Assembly: GCA_033439765.1 (NCBI GenBank)
Contig: JAULSN010000004.1
Location: 3,110,001-3,174,000, forward strand
Origin: Lasiosphaeria ovina
Lineage: Eukaryota; Ascomycota; Sordariomycetes; Sordariales; Lasiosphaeriaceae
Length of the DNA: 64,000 bases
Direction of reading: 5' to 3'
Part shown: positions 12,612 through 23,357 of the stretch, one piece after another
Position numbering within the stretch: position 1 is the first letter of the stretch
How the letters are laid out: every line of letters begins with the position of its first letter
The notes under the pieces: generated by a model
The model's database searches: none
What the model was told of the DNA's origin: nothing
What the model saw: the letters and a program-made list of their open reading frames with translations, nothing else
Made by a program: the position numbers and the translations under genes

Positions 12612-14617
12612 TATCGTGACGGTAGAACAGGAACCATGGGGAGCGTTCCGGGCGGCCTTGGAAACTTCAAGGTTGCGGAGTGGGGGTTAGATCAGGTAAG
12701 GCAAGGTAGGTTAGGTTGGACTCAGGTTTGGAGCTGGCATGGAATGGCAGTACGGTAGGTAGGTGGCATGGGAATGGGTAATGGATACTCCCGGCCTTGG
12801 GCTCAGCTCCAGTTCTGGGACGGGACCTACCAAGGTGGGATCTGGGGCAGGCTGGCTGCACCAAGCACATAAGCATCAGGTGTGGAACCTATGGAACTAA
12901 GATAGCAACCGACGCGCTGGCCAAAATCGATGAACACGTCGCGGGTCCGATAATCACCTAGGCAGGTACACCTCAGATAGGTAGACGGCAAGTGGAAGGT
13001 AGGAGGATTGGATAAGTAGGAACCAATAATAAAACGACGAAAGCTCCCATCTGCTGCTCTCTGCTCCAACCTAGATACAGTAAGGTACTGCCCAGGCTAA
13101 GGTAGGTAGGTAGACTGGACCCCGACTTTATCGGCCGTCTGGCATCAAATCCAGGTGCTATCTCGTAAATCTCGAAGCGCGAGGGGCACGAAGAGAGTCC
13201 ATCGGACGCACCTGCGAGATCCCTCGCCGAACTCGCCCCGCAACGAACCTCAACTTCCCGGTGGTCGACCAGGGGGCGCGCCCCAGTGAATAAGGTGTGA
13301 GGCGTCCAACTTAACCCTCAATCCTTCTGTGAGGTGTGGCTTGGTCACTGTGGCCCAACACCTCAACCGACTGGACCCTTCCTGAAAGGGGAACAGCAGG
13401 TGATCTGCACGCGACCTCGGGACTTCCAATCCGATTGCCGCCTAAAGACTGGCACACGACTTCCAAATGTGATGATGGTTGATATCCACCGACTACCTTA
13501 GTTGTTTCATTTTATTTTCTAGCGGGGTGAAGAGTGTTCAAGGGCGACGAAGGTGCATGCCAAAACATAACCATTTTCATTATCAACCGAGATAGTATTC
13601 TTCTTACCAGGTAGGTTATATCTAAGGCAGGTTGTTACTCTAGGTGGGAAATTTCCATGGTAACTCTCTGATGCCTGGAGTGCTTCACCGACTGTGTTCT
13701 TGATAGCTAGGTTGGTGTCGATGGTTGGAGATGAGAAGCAACCAACTACGAGCCACCTGCCACGTGTTGAGGGGTTGCCCTTCCTGCCTGCCCAGCGTCC
13801 AAATCCACGTCATTCGCCTCTCTCGCGGTCCTGTGTGCACCGTGAGCTGTCTCTGCTAAGGCAGGACCGGGTACGACGGATTGGGGTATCCGCTAGATAC
13901 CTCAGTTGTAGACCTCGTCGGCGACGTACTTATGCTTGCATCCTACCCGTTGGATTTGGGAAAACGTCGGTGGTGCAGATGTTGGGCTGAGAGTACAGGA
14001 GGAAGCGGCCTTCGCGCTAAAGAAAGCCACAGTCGTGCTGGATGAGGCGCCACCCGAGTCCTACCTAGTCACTGTAAGCTACTGGGCAAGCTGGGCTACA
14101 CTACAACTAAACAAATCTGCTGCAGCTGACCACCTGCACTGCTGCAGGGAGCAGAGGACGGGCGCCACTGTGCTGGAAGCCAAGCAACAGCAGACCCACT
14201 GCCTGCCGCGCCCAGCCAGTCGCCGCACGGCCCTGCGCTGGCCCAGCAGCTCGAGAGCGGAAGGCAGCTTCGATTGATTCATGACTGAGTCCTCGCTTGC
14301 CATCCAAATGTTTTGGTCGTGCGATCGCCAACCTGCCCGGAACCAATTCCTCCAACGAACCCTGCCCGCCACAACGACGGCAAGGCGCCCGCTATTGGCC
14401 GTTCGGTAGTCAGGCACCGCTCTAGGATGCGTCTTTGATACCCTGCATCGCTTTTTGAAGCTCTTGCAACTCCCCGCGCGCCTGCTGCCGAGCCACTGTT
14501 CGAACCACTGGCTCCCGGACTCCCTTGCGAGAGGCACAAGCCGAAACCAACCAGCCCCGAGCTCCAAAGCACCTCTCAAGCAGCAGCCCTCGACATCCAC
14601 AGGGCGCCTCGGTCGCC
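12612..14617. other. Divergent intergenic region between snf4 and vac8
   Basis: Two kilobases separate the snf4 and vac8 starts. There are many AGGTAGG/AAGGTAGG tetranucleotide tracts (about 12694-12760, 13100-13115 and 13608-13650). No open frame here resembles a protein. It probably contains both promoters and long 5' UTRs. Confidence 0.6.
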
Positions 14618-16798
14618 ATGGGTGCTTGCAGCTCTTCTTGCTGCTCGGGTACTGCACCTTTACCCACCAGTCTCATTTGCCGCATTTTTTTGCTGACAAG
14701 TCGCAGGCAAATCCCGTGATGGCCTATACGAGAATGTGCTCGCCGACAGCGAGCGGGAGGCTGTGGCCGACCTGCTGCACTACCTTGAGAACGTTCGTCC
14801 ATCGCCTTCTTTCCGTCTCCAGTCTTCCTGACCTGTGACTGAGGTGCTGACTTTGCCCTGTCTCCAGCGCGGCGAAACCGACTTCTTCTCGGGCGAGCCC
14901 CTCCGAGCTCTCAGCACCCTCGTCTTCTCTGATAATATGGACCTCCAGAGAAGTGCGAGCCTGACGTTTGCTGAGATCACAGAGAGAGGTGCGTGTGTAG
15001 TGGTTATTGTGTGCCCCTATCTGCCCACATTCACGATGCCTCCGAGGCATGTGCGGAGTTTGCTCGGGCTGCTTCGCGCTGTCCCGTGAATGCAACGCCT
15101 ACCCGGGCTCGGGAGGGAGACATGCTCAGCCGAGCAATGGCTCTTGCTGGTCCTCGAAAATCACACCCTCTAACTTGGCCTCTGCAGATGTCCGGCCTGT
15201 TGACCGTGATACCCTCGAACCTATACTCTTTCTTCTGCAAAATTCCGACATCGAGGTGCAAAGGGCAGCTAGTGCCGCACTGGGAAATCTTGCTGTCAAC
15301 AGTAAGGACCAAAGCCCAAGTGAATCTGCATCGGAGGGCAAGTGGCTGACAAGGCACTCCAGCTGAGAACAAGGTTTTGATTGTTCAACTGGGAGGACTG
15401 ACACCTCTGATCCGGCAAATGATGTCGTCAAATGTCGAAGTCCAGTGCAATGCCGTGGGTTGTATCACCAACCTGGCAACGCACGAGGACAACAAAGCCA
15501 AGATTGCCCGGTCTGGGGCCCTTGGTCCACTGACGCGGCTGGCAAGTTCCAAGGACATGAGGGTTCAGAGAAATGCCACCGGGGCCCTCCTGAACATGAC
15601 GCATTCTGGTGAGTTGAATGAGTAGACTGTTAGCAGCCCCCTTGCTAATGTATTGCTCGTAGACGAGAATCGGCAAGCGCTTGTAAACGCTGGCGCTGTA
15701 CCCGTGCTGGTTCAGCTCCTGTCCTCCAAGGACGTGGATGTCCAGTACTACTGCACGACGGCCTTGAGCAATATTGCCGTCGATGCTAACAACAGACGGA
15801 AGTTGGCCTTGGAAGAGGATCGCCTCGTGCAGTACCTGGTTAAACTCATGGATTCTTCATCGCCCAAAGTCCAGTGCCAAGCTGCGCTCGCCCTACGAAA
15901 CCTAGCATCCGACGAGAAGTATCAGCTGGAGATTGTTGAGGCACACGGGCTGCCCCCCTTACTTCATCTCCTCCAGTCGTCGTATCTCCCCCTCATATTG
16001 TCGGCAGTAGCGTGCATTCGCAATATCTCGATCCATCCCAAAAACGAGTCCCCGATCATCGAAGCGGGGTTCCTGAGACCCCTTGTTGACCTCTTAGGGT
16101 CAACCGACAATGAGGAAATCCAGTGTCACGCCATCTCGACACTCCGAAATCTCGCAGCAAGCTCGGATCTGAACAAGGCCCTGGTACTCGAAGCCGGAGC
16201 TGTGCAAAAGTGCAAGCAGCTTGTTCTAGAGGTCCCTGTGACGGTGCAGTCGGAAATGACGGCCGCCATTGCCGTGCTTGCCTTGAGCGATGAGCTCAAG
16301 ACGCACCTTCTGGAGCTTGGTGTATTCGAGGTCCTGATACCCTTAACAAAGTCCTCGAGCATTGAAGTCCAGGGTAATAGCGCTGCTGCGTTGGGAAATC
16401 TCTCCTCGAAAGGTTAGTTTGATAAATTCTGGGGCTCACGCTTCGATACTAACACTAGAAAATTAGTCGGCGATTACAGCATTTTCATCCAGAACTGGAC
16501 TGAACCTAGCGATGGCATACACGGCTACTTGAGCAGGTTCCTCGCCAGCGGAGATGCTACGTTTCAGCACATTGCAATCTGGACTCTGCTCCAGTTACTC
16601 GAGTCCGAAGATCAGAAGCTCATCAACCTCATTGGCCAGTCTGTCGATGTCGTGGATATGATCAAGCAGATTGCCAACCGGCAAATTGAGTCGGATAACG
16701 AACTCGAAGATGATGACGAGAGCGAAGTCGTCAGCTTGGCCCAGCGCTGCCTGGAGCTCCTCGGGCAAGGAATGGCGAAGATCCATATTGAAGGCTGA
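14618..16798 (+). CDS. vac8: Vacuolar armadillo-repeat protein Vac8
   Basis: Vac8 is a lipid-anchored armadillo protein on the vacuole, used in vacuole inheritance, fusion, nucleus-vacuole contacts and selective autophagy. Exons are 14618-14648, 14707-14792, 14868-14988, 15188-15301, 15363-15608, 15663-16412 and 16467-16798, giving 559 aa, normal for fungal Vac8. The N-terminus MGACSSSCC has Gly2 for myristoylation and Cys4, Cys8 and Cys9 for palmitoylation. Armadillo repeats follow, for example [35 protein letters not shown] and [15 protein letters not shown]. The acidic segment [11 protein letters not shown] lies near the C-terminus. Most introns show CTGAC or CTAAC branches, and intron 6 has a perfect TACTAAC at 16447-16453. 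The first exon, 31 bases, encodes just the acylation signal. The gene is convergent with imp1. Confidence 0.96.
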
Positions 16799-17423
16799 CA
16801 CACCAACTCTCAGTTTCGTTGTTCTCGGGTTCATTTTCCTGGCTTACCATCATTGGCGTGGAGTTGGCGGCGTCACTATCTGTCTATAATAACACGGGAC
16901 GGAAGGTCAAGGGCGTGTGGGAGATTTGTATTTTGAACAGTATTGAGGCATCTGGAAGTGGACTCGAGGTCACCCAAGAACGAAAGGCTCGAGTCTCGGC
17001 GTCCATGAACGAGCGACCCAGGTCCATCGCCCGGGGCTCACAAATTTTCCTCTGTATCATGACTACGGAGTCACTCAGATCTTCACTACCGGCGGCGGTC
17101 TTGACTTATTACCGCAGCACTAGCGCCATGCCCCCATTCAACCTGTAACCCCATTTTTAACATTGCTAACAGCCCTCCCCCTATTCGCGCCGGGCCTAGT
17201 TTACCTCCCTCTAAAAAAATGTAATTAGACACTGTTAAGATATGCGCAAATTCAAATCTCCCAAAGTGCTAAGCTTGACGGTGTTTTTGCATGGATAAGA
17301 AACCGCTGCTGGGTAGCGCAAAAGGCTATATATACAATTATGTGGTCGGTAAGTAATGTGTACAAGAATCATGTGCTGCTTTGGGTAGCACGCAGCGGCT
17401 ACGACGACAGCGGCCCTTGGGCC
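16799..17423. other. Convergent intergenic region of vac8 and imp1
   Basis: The 625 bases between two 3' ends hold AT-rich UTR-like sequence. No gene was recognised. Confidence 0.6.
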
Positions 17424-18141
17424 TCATGCATCGGATGGCTGGTCTGGACTTCGCAGTGGGTTTCGCACCCATTGGAAGTCCCAGTTCGGTTTGGCCCGGG
17501 CGATAATCTTGCCTCTGATCAAAGCCAGGGGTACGGGCCCGAACAGGCGCGAGTCTCGCGATGCGGGCAAATTATCCCCTATGACCCAGCAATGGCCTTG
17601 TGGTACCTATAATATTTGTGTAAGTTTCCCGTGTATCGTTCTGTCGCCTTGGTTTTCAAGAGAGACGGGCACCTGGGTGGGCACTTACTTGGATCATGGC
17701 GTCACTCGCGCTCTCGGGCGAGTTGACCAGCACGTAGTCGCCCGGCAGGCCAATGACGCGCTTGACGCCCACCTCGTCGTTTATGGGGATGTTGTAGGCA
17801 ACCACATCGCCCACCGACACGCCGCGCCCGAGCCGGTGCCACTTGGACACCAGCACCCACTCGCCCATAACCTCAAAGGTCGGCAGCATCGACGGGCCCG
17901 ACGCCGGCGACGGCCAGAACCCGTACTCGAGGAACAGGTGCGTGAAGGCTAGGTACTTGGCTGTGAAGATGATGAGCCGCAGCGGTCGGTGGAGGAAGAT
18001 GGAGTCCCGGGCTTCTCTTCCTCCTCCCCCTCCCCCTCCACCGCCGCCGCTTGCCCCGCCTTGCCGACCAACGCTGCCGGCGCCCGTGCTCGCGAACCGC
18101 CGGAATAGTTGGCCGAAGGCTGATATTCGAAAGGGCGGCAT
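17424..18141 (-). CDS. imp1: Mitochondrial inner membrane protease subunit 1 (Imp1)
   Basis: Serine-lysine signal peptidase (family S26) that removes sorting signals of proteins in the mitochondrial intermembrane space, normally with Imp2. Minus-strand exons are 17689-18141 and 17424-17606, giving 211 aa. The intron (17607-17688) starts GTAAGT and ends ATAG, phase 0. Catalytic Ser lies in GPSMLPT and catalytic Lys in VGVKRVIGLPGD. Exon 2 carries the conserved HCWVIGDNLPASRDSRLFGP box, so the intron must be removed to make active enzyme. The N-terminus is basic and includes a run of ten glycines, coded by an imperfect GGA/GGC repeat, then a hydrophobic stretch with IIFTAKYLAFTHLFL. It is head to head with the mitochondrial IF3 gene. 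Confidence 0.93.
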
Positions 18142-18625
18142 TGACTGGGTACAGGACGTTGAAGCTTTTATATGAGGCTTGAAAAGAGAAAGAAAAAGGC
18201 CAATCTCAAAATGTCAGGAATTGGTTAGGCATCCTCTGCTTCATACTCGTTGCTTTGGGACGCAATATTTAAGACTTCTTCCTTTTGTAGTTGGCTGACT
18301 GACACCGTGGTAGATGAGAGCTTCATACACCTCGAACATCAAACACCTGAGCTAAGACGGCTGTCGACAGGAGGGCGCTTCCGAGAGTCGATGGTAATGG
18401 CCCGTGCACAGCAGCTTTTTTGGAGCTATTGGTGAACCGTAATTGGCCCTAAATTCTCCGAAGCCATTCAAGCTAGCGCGCTGTGACCCAGCTATGACCA
18501 GCAGCTCGCGAATAAACGGTCATTGGGGGAAAAAGGCCGGGACCAACCTTTTTCTCAAATCCCGCGCCGCCGTCTTGACTTGTCGCCGTCTTCCTCTCCC
18601 TCGCCCTCGAAAAGCCCGGGCAGCC
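18142..18625. promoter_or_regulatory. Divergent promoter of imp1 and mitochondrial IF3, rich in CCAAT motifs
   Basis: In 484 bases there are five CCAAT pentamers on either strand: 18200-18204 (CCAAT), and ATTGG at 18220-18224, 18428-18432, 18442-18446 and 18522-18526. About one would be expected by chance. CCAAT is the site of the fungal HAP (NF-Y) complex, known to control respiratory genes. Binding here is inferred. If the mtIF3 start is the upstream ATG at 18443, three sites remain fully outside coding sequence. Confidence 0.45.
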
Positions 18626-19552
18626 ATGAAGGGGTCACAATGTCTCTTCAACTCGGCAGCTGCCCTGCGCAGGGTCTTCGTCAGCAATGCGCTCCCGTCT
18701 GTAGGGCCATGGCAAATGCGCCGCCTAATCTTGCCATTGGCGTCGTCCTCCCGAGCGGCCGCGCCCTCTTCTCAACTACGAGGCTTCGTGTCCTCGGCCC
18801 CGTTATCCGCCAATCGCGGCGGCGCAAAAAAACAGCTCAAGCTTCCAGCGGATCGCTACCCTCGTGACAGGAACATCGACAGCCCGTGGATACAGCTGCG
18901 CGACGAGGAGACGGGCCGCCTCTTGGAGCCCGAGCGAACCCGCGACGTCCTAGCCCGTATCGACTTGAAAAATTACAGCCTGATAACTCTCATGATGCCG
19001 AAGGTGGCAGGCGAGGAGGGAGAAGACGACGCAGCAGCTGAAGGAGACGACGCGGCGAGAAAGACGGGCAACCCCTACCCCGTCTGCCGCATCATCGACC
19101 GCAGGGCCGAGTACGCCGAAGCGCTGGCAAAGAACAAGGAAGAGCGCAAGCAGAACGTGTCCACCAAGGAGGTCGAGATCAACTGGGCCATCGACCCGCA
19201 CGACCTCCAGACGCGGCTGCGCCAGGTCAAAGGGTTCCTCAACGACGGGTTCAAGGTCGAGATCACGATGCAGAGGAACCCCAAGAAGAGGAAGAAGGTG
19301 GCGTCGGCCGAGGAGGCCAGGGAGACGTACCAGACTCTCAGGGCGGCCATTGCCGAGGTGCCGGGCACGACCGACGTCAAGCCACCCGTGGGCACGGTCG
19401 GCACTAAACTCCAACTCGTCTTGCAGGGGCCGCCCAGGGAGAAAAGCGCCAAGGAGCCGAAGCAAAAGCCCGAGAAGCAGAGTGCGATAAGGAGACGCGA
19501 AAGAGCGATGGCACAGAATGCTGAGAATGGCGGGCAAACTGCTACGGCCTAG
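18626..19552 (+). CDS. Mitochondrial translation initiation factor IF3 (Aim23 type)
   Basis: Fungal mitochondrial IF3, which keeps mitoribosomal subunits apart and helps start-codon choice. It is a single exon of 308 aa from the ATG at 18626. The frame also stays open to an ATG at 18443 (369 aa). I prefer the later start because its N-terminus (MKGSQCLFNSAAALRRVF) looks like a presequence. The IF3 N-domain region includes DVLARIDLKNYSLITLM and PYPVCRIIDRRAEYAEALAK. The C-domain has TKEVEINWAIDPHDLQTRLR and KGFLNDGFKVEITM, the expected KEI..HDLQ..R..FL pattern. An acidic insert (EEGEDDAAAEGDD) sits between the two, and the tail is Lys-rich. It shares a promoter region with imp1. Confidence 0.87.
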   Translation: MKGSQCLFNSAAALRRVFVSNALPSVGPWQMRRLILPLASSSRAAAPSSQLRGFVSSAPLSANRGGAKKQLKLPADRYPRDRNIDSPWIQLRDEETGRLLEPERTRDVLARIDLKNYSLITLMMPKVAGEEGEDDAAAEGDDAARKTGNPYPVCRIIDRRAEYAEALAKNKEERKQNVSTKEVEINWAIDPHDLQTRLRQVKGFLNDGFKVEITMQRNPKKRKKVASAEEARETYQTLRAAIAEVPGTTDVKPPVGTVGTKLQLVLQGPPREKSAKEPKQKPEKQSAIRRRERAMAQNAENGGQTATA

Positions 19553-20248
19553 ACACCATAAGATTATGTATGTAATATACCCGTATAAATTGATGGTTTT
19601 GGGACTAGAATGGGGAGGAGTTGACACGGAACGAAACAACCCCCTTTTTTACAGTGTTGGGTGTTACATAGACTATTTAAACCTGGTCTTCAGACCCCAT
19701 GTGTTTAAAAGTTCTCAATAAAAATTCATGTAGATATTTCTCGATAGAATGCTATTCTTGGTGTTTATATTGAATGCTTGACTATAAAAACAGTTTCCCG
19801 AGTCACAATGCGCGTCGGCAAGCTTGTTAGAGCAGCTCTCTTGAAGCTCGTATGTACATACCACGACTTTCAAAGCCCAGGCACAGGGGTCGTGGGCGCT
19901 TCTGATTGGGGTGCCTTGCACAATTGCGGGGCGCGGGGTTCAACCTCCCCGCGCATTGGATTGCTCTGCTTTGCAGGAACTCAGCAACGAACTTTCCCGA
20001 TCGTGACTCAAAGGCTGTCTCCCAAAAAGTCCCACAGCTCTTTGTGAATCTTCGCGACAACCTCGCCCTGTTTCATTTGGCCGCTTTCCACAACAAAATT
20101 TCGAGGGGTATAGCCTGCTAAACCTCTGGTTATACACCTAGGCCAAAGATCAAAGACCGAGGGGTCGTTGTTCATCGAGGCCGTACATTGCGCCGCACAG
20201 TACAGAGCGGGAAGACAGAGAACCTCCCGAGGGCGCCGCTTCGAGACA
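19553..20248. other. Intergenic between mtIF3 and eIF2B delta
   Basis: The 696 bases are AT-rich at first, then hold the gcd2 promoter. There is an ATTGG at about 19904-19908 and a GC-rich perfect hairpin at 19931-19954. No gene was recognised. Confidence 0.6.
19931..19954. repeat. GC-rich perfect inverted repeat (8-bp stem, 8-base loop)
   Basis: GCGCGGGG at 19931-19938 pairs with CCCCGCGC at 19947-19954 around the loop TTCAACCT. It lies about 300 bases upstream of the eIF2B delta start, possibly in its 5' UTR. No role is known. Confidence 0.7.
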
Positions 20249-21776
20249 ATGGCTTCCGAGGCTAGCGGGGCTCCCGTAGGAGCTCCTGCCTCAGCTCCTG
20301 CCCCGGCTGCGACACCAGCCCCGGCAGGGGGGAACCGGCAACCGACGGTCGCGGCCGCCTCTCCAACTGCAACTGCACCCGCACCGGCGTCTAGCGGCCC
20401 GCAACTCACACCAGCTCAGCTGAAAGCCAAGGCCAAGGCAGAAAAGGCGGCAAGGCGGGCGCAAGTCAAAGAAACAAGGGATGTCGCTGCGCTGGCGGCG
20501 CCAGTGCCTCCGGCGGGCGGTGCCGCGTCCGACGCGAAGGGCGGGGCCAGAGGAAAGGGAAAGCAGCAAGATGGCCCGCAAGGCACTGGGGCACAAGCTC
20601 AGGGGAGACCAGCGCATCCGCACCGGCCCTCGATGAGCGGGCGGCGGCCGTCGATCTTGGTGGTTGAGAAGGACGTCCGGAGCGGGATCCCCGAGTGCTT
20701 CAGCCATGTGCCCATGGCCAAGAGGATGCCGGCGTCGCAGGCCCACAAGGACGTGCACCCGGCGGTGCTGGCTGTCGGCCAGGAGATGGCGACGTTCGCC
20801 ATCAGAGACAGCATCGCCCGGCTCGAGGCGACACTGCTGGCGTTTAAAAAAGTGAGTTAGAATGCGTCTGTTCGCGGATTTCCTGTCTGAAGCTCGTCTC
20901 TGCTTTGGGCTTTGGAGGCTGACCAGAATTGCTCAGGTCATTGAGTCGTACGAGACGCCCAAGGGCAACTCGCTGTCGCGGCACTTTGTTCCTCACGTCT
21001 TGAACCCCCAGATCGAGTACCTCACCGAGTGCAGGCCCATGTGCTTTTCCATGGGCAATGCCATCAGGCTGCTCAAGGCAAAGGTCAACAAGTTCGACAT
21101 CGACACCCCCGAGGACGAAGCTAAGGAGGGCCTCCTAGGCGCGATCGACGTCTTCATCAAGGAGCGAGTCATGCTAGCTGAGTTCGTCATCGCTAGAAAC
21201 GCGGCGGCCATCATTAAGGACGGTGAGCATGTCCTAACCTACGGCCGGCATCGGCTAGTAGAGAAGACGCTCCTGCAGGCAAGCGAGGACGGGAAGACGT
21301 TTGAGGTGTCCATCGTCGACGACCCCTACGACGGCGGCGGCAGAGAGCTCGCTAAGGCGCTGCGGCACGCCGGCATCCGCGTCTTCTACTCGCCGAATCT
21401 CGGCGGTCTCAATGCAATCGCGCACCGGGCCACGAACGCGTTCCTTGGGGCAGAGGCCATCTTCGCCAACGGCTCGCTCCAGGCGCCGGCCGGCACTGCC
21501 GATGTCGCCATAGCCGTCTCGGCCCAGCTGAAGAAAGTAATCGCCCTGTGCGAGACGATCAACTTTGACCGCGAGCGCATCTCGGTCGACGCGCTAACGT
21601 ACAACGAGGTTGACCCGGAGCGGAACACGACCGAGTCGTTCCGCCTGCTGTTCGACAACACGCGGGACAAGTACATTTCGGGCGTTGTCACGGAGTTCGA
21701 GACGGGTTCGGGCCTGTCTCCGGCCCAGTCCATCCTCGCGCTTCTGAGGAAGCAGGAGGACCCCACCATTGCTTGA
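20249..21776 (+). CDS. gcd2: Translation initiation factor eIF2B subunit delta (Gcd2)
   Basis: Regulatory subunit of the eIF2B guanine-nucleotide exchange factor, which senses eIF2-alpha phosphorylation in the integrated stress response. Exons are 20249-20851 and 20937-21776, giving 480 aa. The 85-base intron has donor GTGAGT, branch GCTGACC and acceptor CAG at 20936. The N-terminal part (about 130 residues) is Ala/Pro/Lys-rich and probably disordered. The eIF2B-alpha/beta/delta domain follows, with QIEYLTECRPMCFSMGNAIR, EDGKTFEVSIVDDPYDGGGR and VIALCETINFDRERISVDAL. The segment ANGSLQAPAGTADVA departs from the more usual SRxGTA form. An in-frame ATG at 20168 is possible but less likely. The gene converges on the complex I subunit gene. 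Confidence 0.94.
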
Positions 21777-22152
21777 AATAGGGTTAGTTAGGGAAGAGAC
21801 GGTGCCCGACCACGTAGCCTAGAGACATTGAAACTGGCACAGTTTTTTTTTTGGTCTTTGAAAAGAATAGGCTTGATACATAGCTAGACTGGAGCCGGGG
21901 CCCTCGACCTCGACCCTCTACGGTGGTGAGGGGCTTTCCAAACACCAATAATAGGACAGCTATCCCTCAAAACGAGCTGCTTTGTTGTTGTTTTTTTGTA
22001 CAAGGAAACATGCTCGTAGCCGGCTGACCTGGGACCTCTCTAATGATTGCCATAATGAATTTCATATACATTCCCCCGATATCTCCTTCCGCCGGAGAGT
22101 CAGTTGGCTGCCAAGGCTGTGTTGTTGTTGTTGTTGTTGTTGTCTGTCTCTC
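21777..22152. other. Convergent intergenic region with (TTG)n microsatellite
   Basis: The 376 bases hold two facing 3' flanks. A (GTT)7-type run lies at 22121-22142, just past the stop of the minus-strand gene. No gene was recognised. Confidence 0.6.
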
Positions 22153-22559
22153 TCATGCGGTGGTAGCCTCGGCGCTCTCGGCCTCCCGCTGCGCCCTCCG
22201 CGCCCGCTTCTCCAAGATGGCGCTCCTCCGCTCCTGGAGCACCGCCGTCTGCCTCTCGTCGACTCCCTGCAGCCAGTATCCGAAGCTCGCCCCCACGCCG
22301 CCGAACAAAGGGTACGCCCAGAGGCGGCTCCGCTCGAACAGCGGCCGCATCTCGATGCCCAGCTGCCAGGCCCGCGTGATCACGCCTACAGACAGTTTCA
22401 TGTGTTAGCAAAATGGAGCCATACCGCACCGCAGAGTAGTAGATGGATAGAGGGATGACCAGGCCTAATTGGTTTGCTCGGCTGGCCTGCCAGGACAGCT
22501 TGCCGGAAGGGTGCGTTCACATACCGAAGCCGGTCCAGAACAAAATCCTGTGCACCATT
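22153..22559 (-). CDS. Small NADH:ubiquinone oxidoreductase (complex I) accessory subunit, NUXM-like
   Basis: Minus-strand exons are 22526-22559 and 22153-22385, giving 88 aa. The 140-base intron has GTATGT, a CTAAC branch (TTGCTAACAC) and TAG. The product starts MVHRILFWTGFG, has a short hydrophobic stretch LWAYPLFGGVGASFGYWLQG that could cross the membrane once, and ends in a charged helix (ERRSAILEKRARRAQREAES). This layout, with the phrase FGYWLQGVDERQ, matches what I recall of a small fungal complex I accessory subunit of the NUXM/14 kDa kind. The gene structure is well supported. The exact subunit name is from memory and less sure. Confidence 0.68.
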
Positions 22560-23357
22560 TTTTCGTTATTTTTATTGTCCCCCTTCGTCTAGTGCGTCTC
22601 GGGTCCGGAGAAGAGAGCTTCGGGGCGCGCCCTTTAATGAAATGCGAGGCGGCGTCGACGAGTCGTGTATCGTGCACGACCCAATTCGGTTTGCCTGTCT
22701 AGTTCTTCTTCGGCTGGCCGCTCGTTCGGTGGGGGGTGAATTGGTCCGGTCGAGCAGCTCCGCGCCCGAGGTTCGTTTTTGACGACGTTGACGTTGACGT
22801 TGTGGTGTCGTGGTGGTGGTGGTTTGGAAATCGCGGGCCTTTGGGGGCTTGGCTTGCCTCTGGCGAATTGGAATCATCGATTTGGCAGGTGAGCTCTAGA
22901 GTGCACGGGCCGTTTAGTGCCCCGACCAAGCGCTACGAAGGGTAGTCCGTGCATGAAAACCCCTACCATACCGTCCGTTCCTTCCTCCTAAACTAGCGCA
23001 TTTCGAACCACTTGCAAAGGCGGTCTCTGCCCCACTAGAATCGTCCTCGCCAACGCCAGCGCGGAGCTTCTTCAAGGCTCTCAACTACACCCGAGTTTCG
23101 TGTCGCTGCGGAAATTTGTTGATCACCCGGAAACGCAAAGACATAGCTCTTGTTCGCGCGCATCGTTATTTTCGTCTTTATTTCCTTTCTTCCGTCTCGA
23201 GCTTCTGGTACATACATCGACATCCTGCCGTGAGCAATGACTTGGTAAGCGGTCTCACCGCGAACCTCGTCGTCGCCATAGGCGGATTAGATATCTACAC
23301 CAAGACAGGTCGCCGCCGAGCTCTTTTTTTCCCTTCTCTGCAATTTCCATCGCATCC
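22560..23357. promoter_or_regulatory. Divergent promoter region between complex I subunit and Shg1 genes
   Basis: About 800 bases between two start codons. It contains CCAAT motifs at 22681-22685 (CCAAT), 22740-22744 (ATTGG) and 22867-22871 (ATTGG), all nearer the complex I gene. HAP-complex control is an inference. Confidence 0.4.

Noticed and set aside
19931..19954. Possible tRNA T-arm (GG-TTCAA loop)
   Set aside because: The loop and stem do not fit a T-arm exactly, and no matching acceptor, D or anticodon arm lies upstream.
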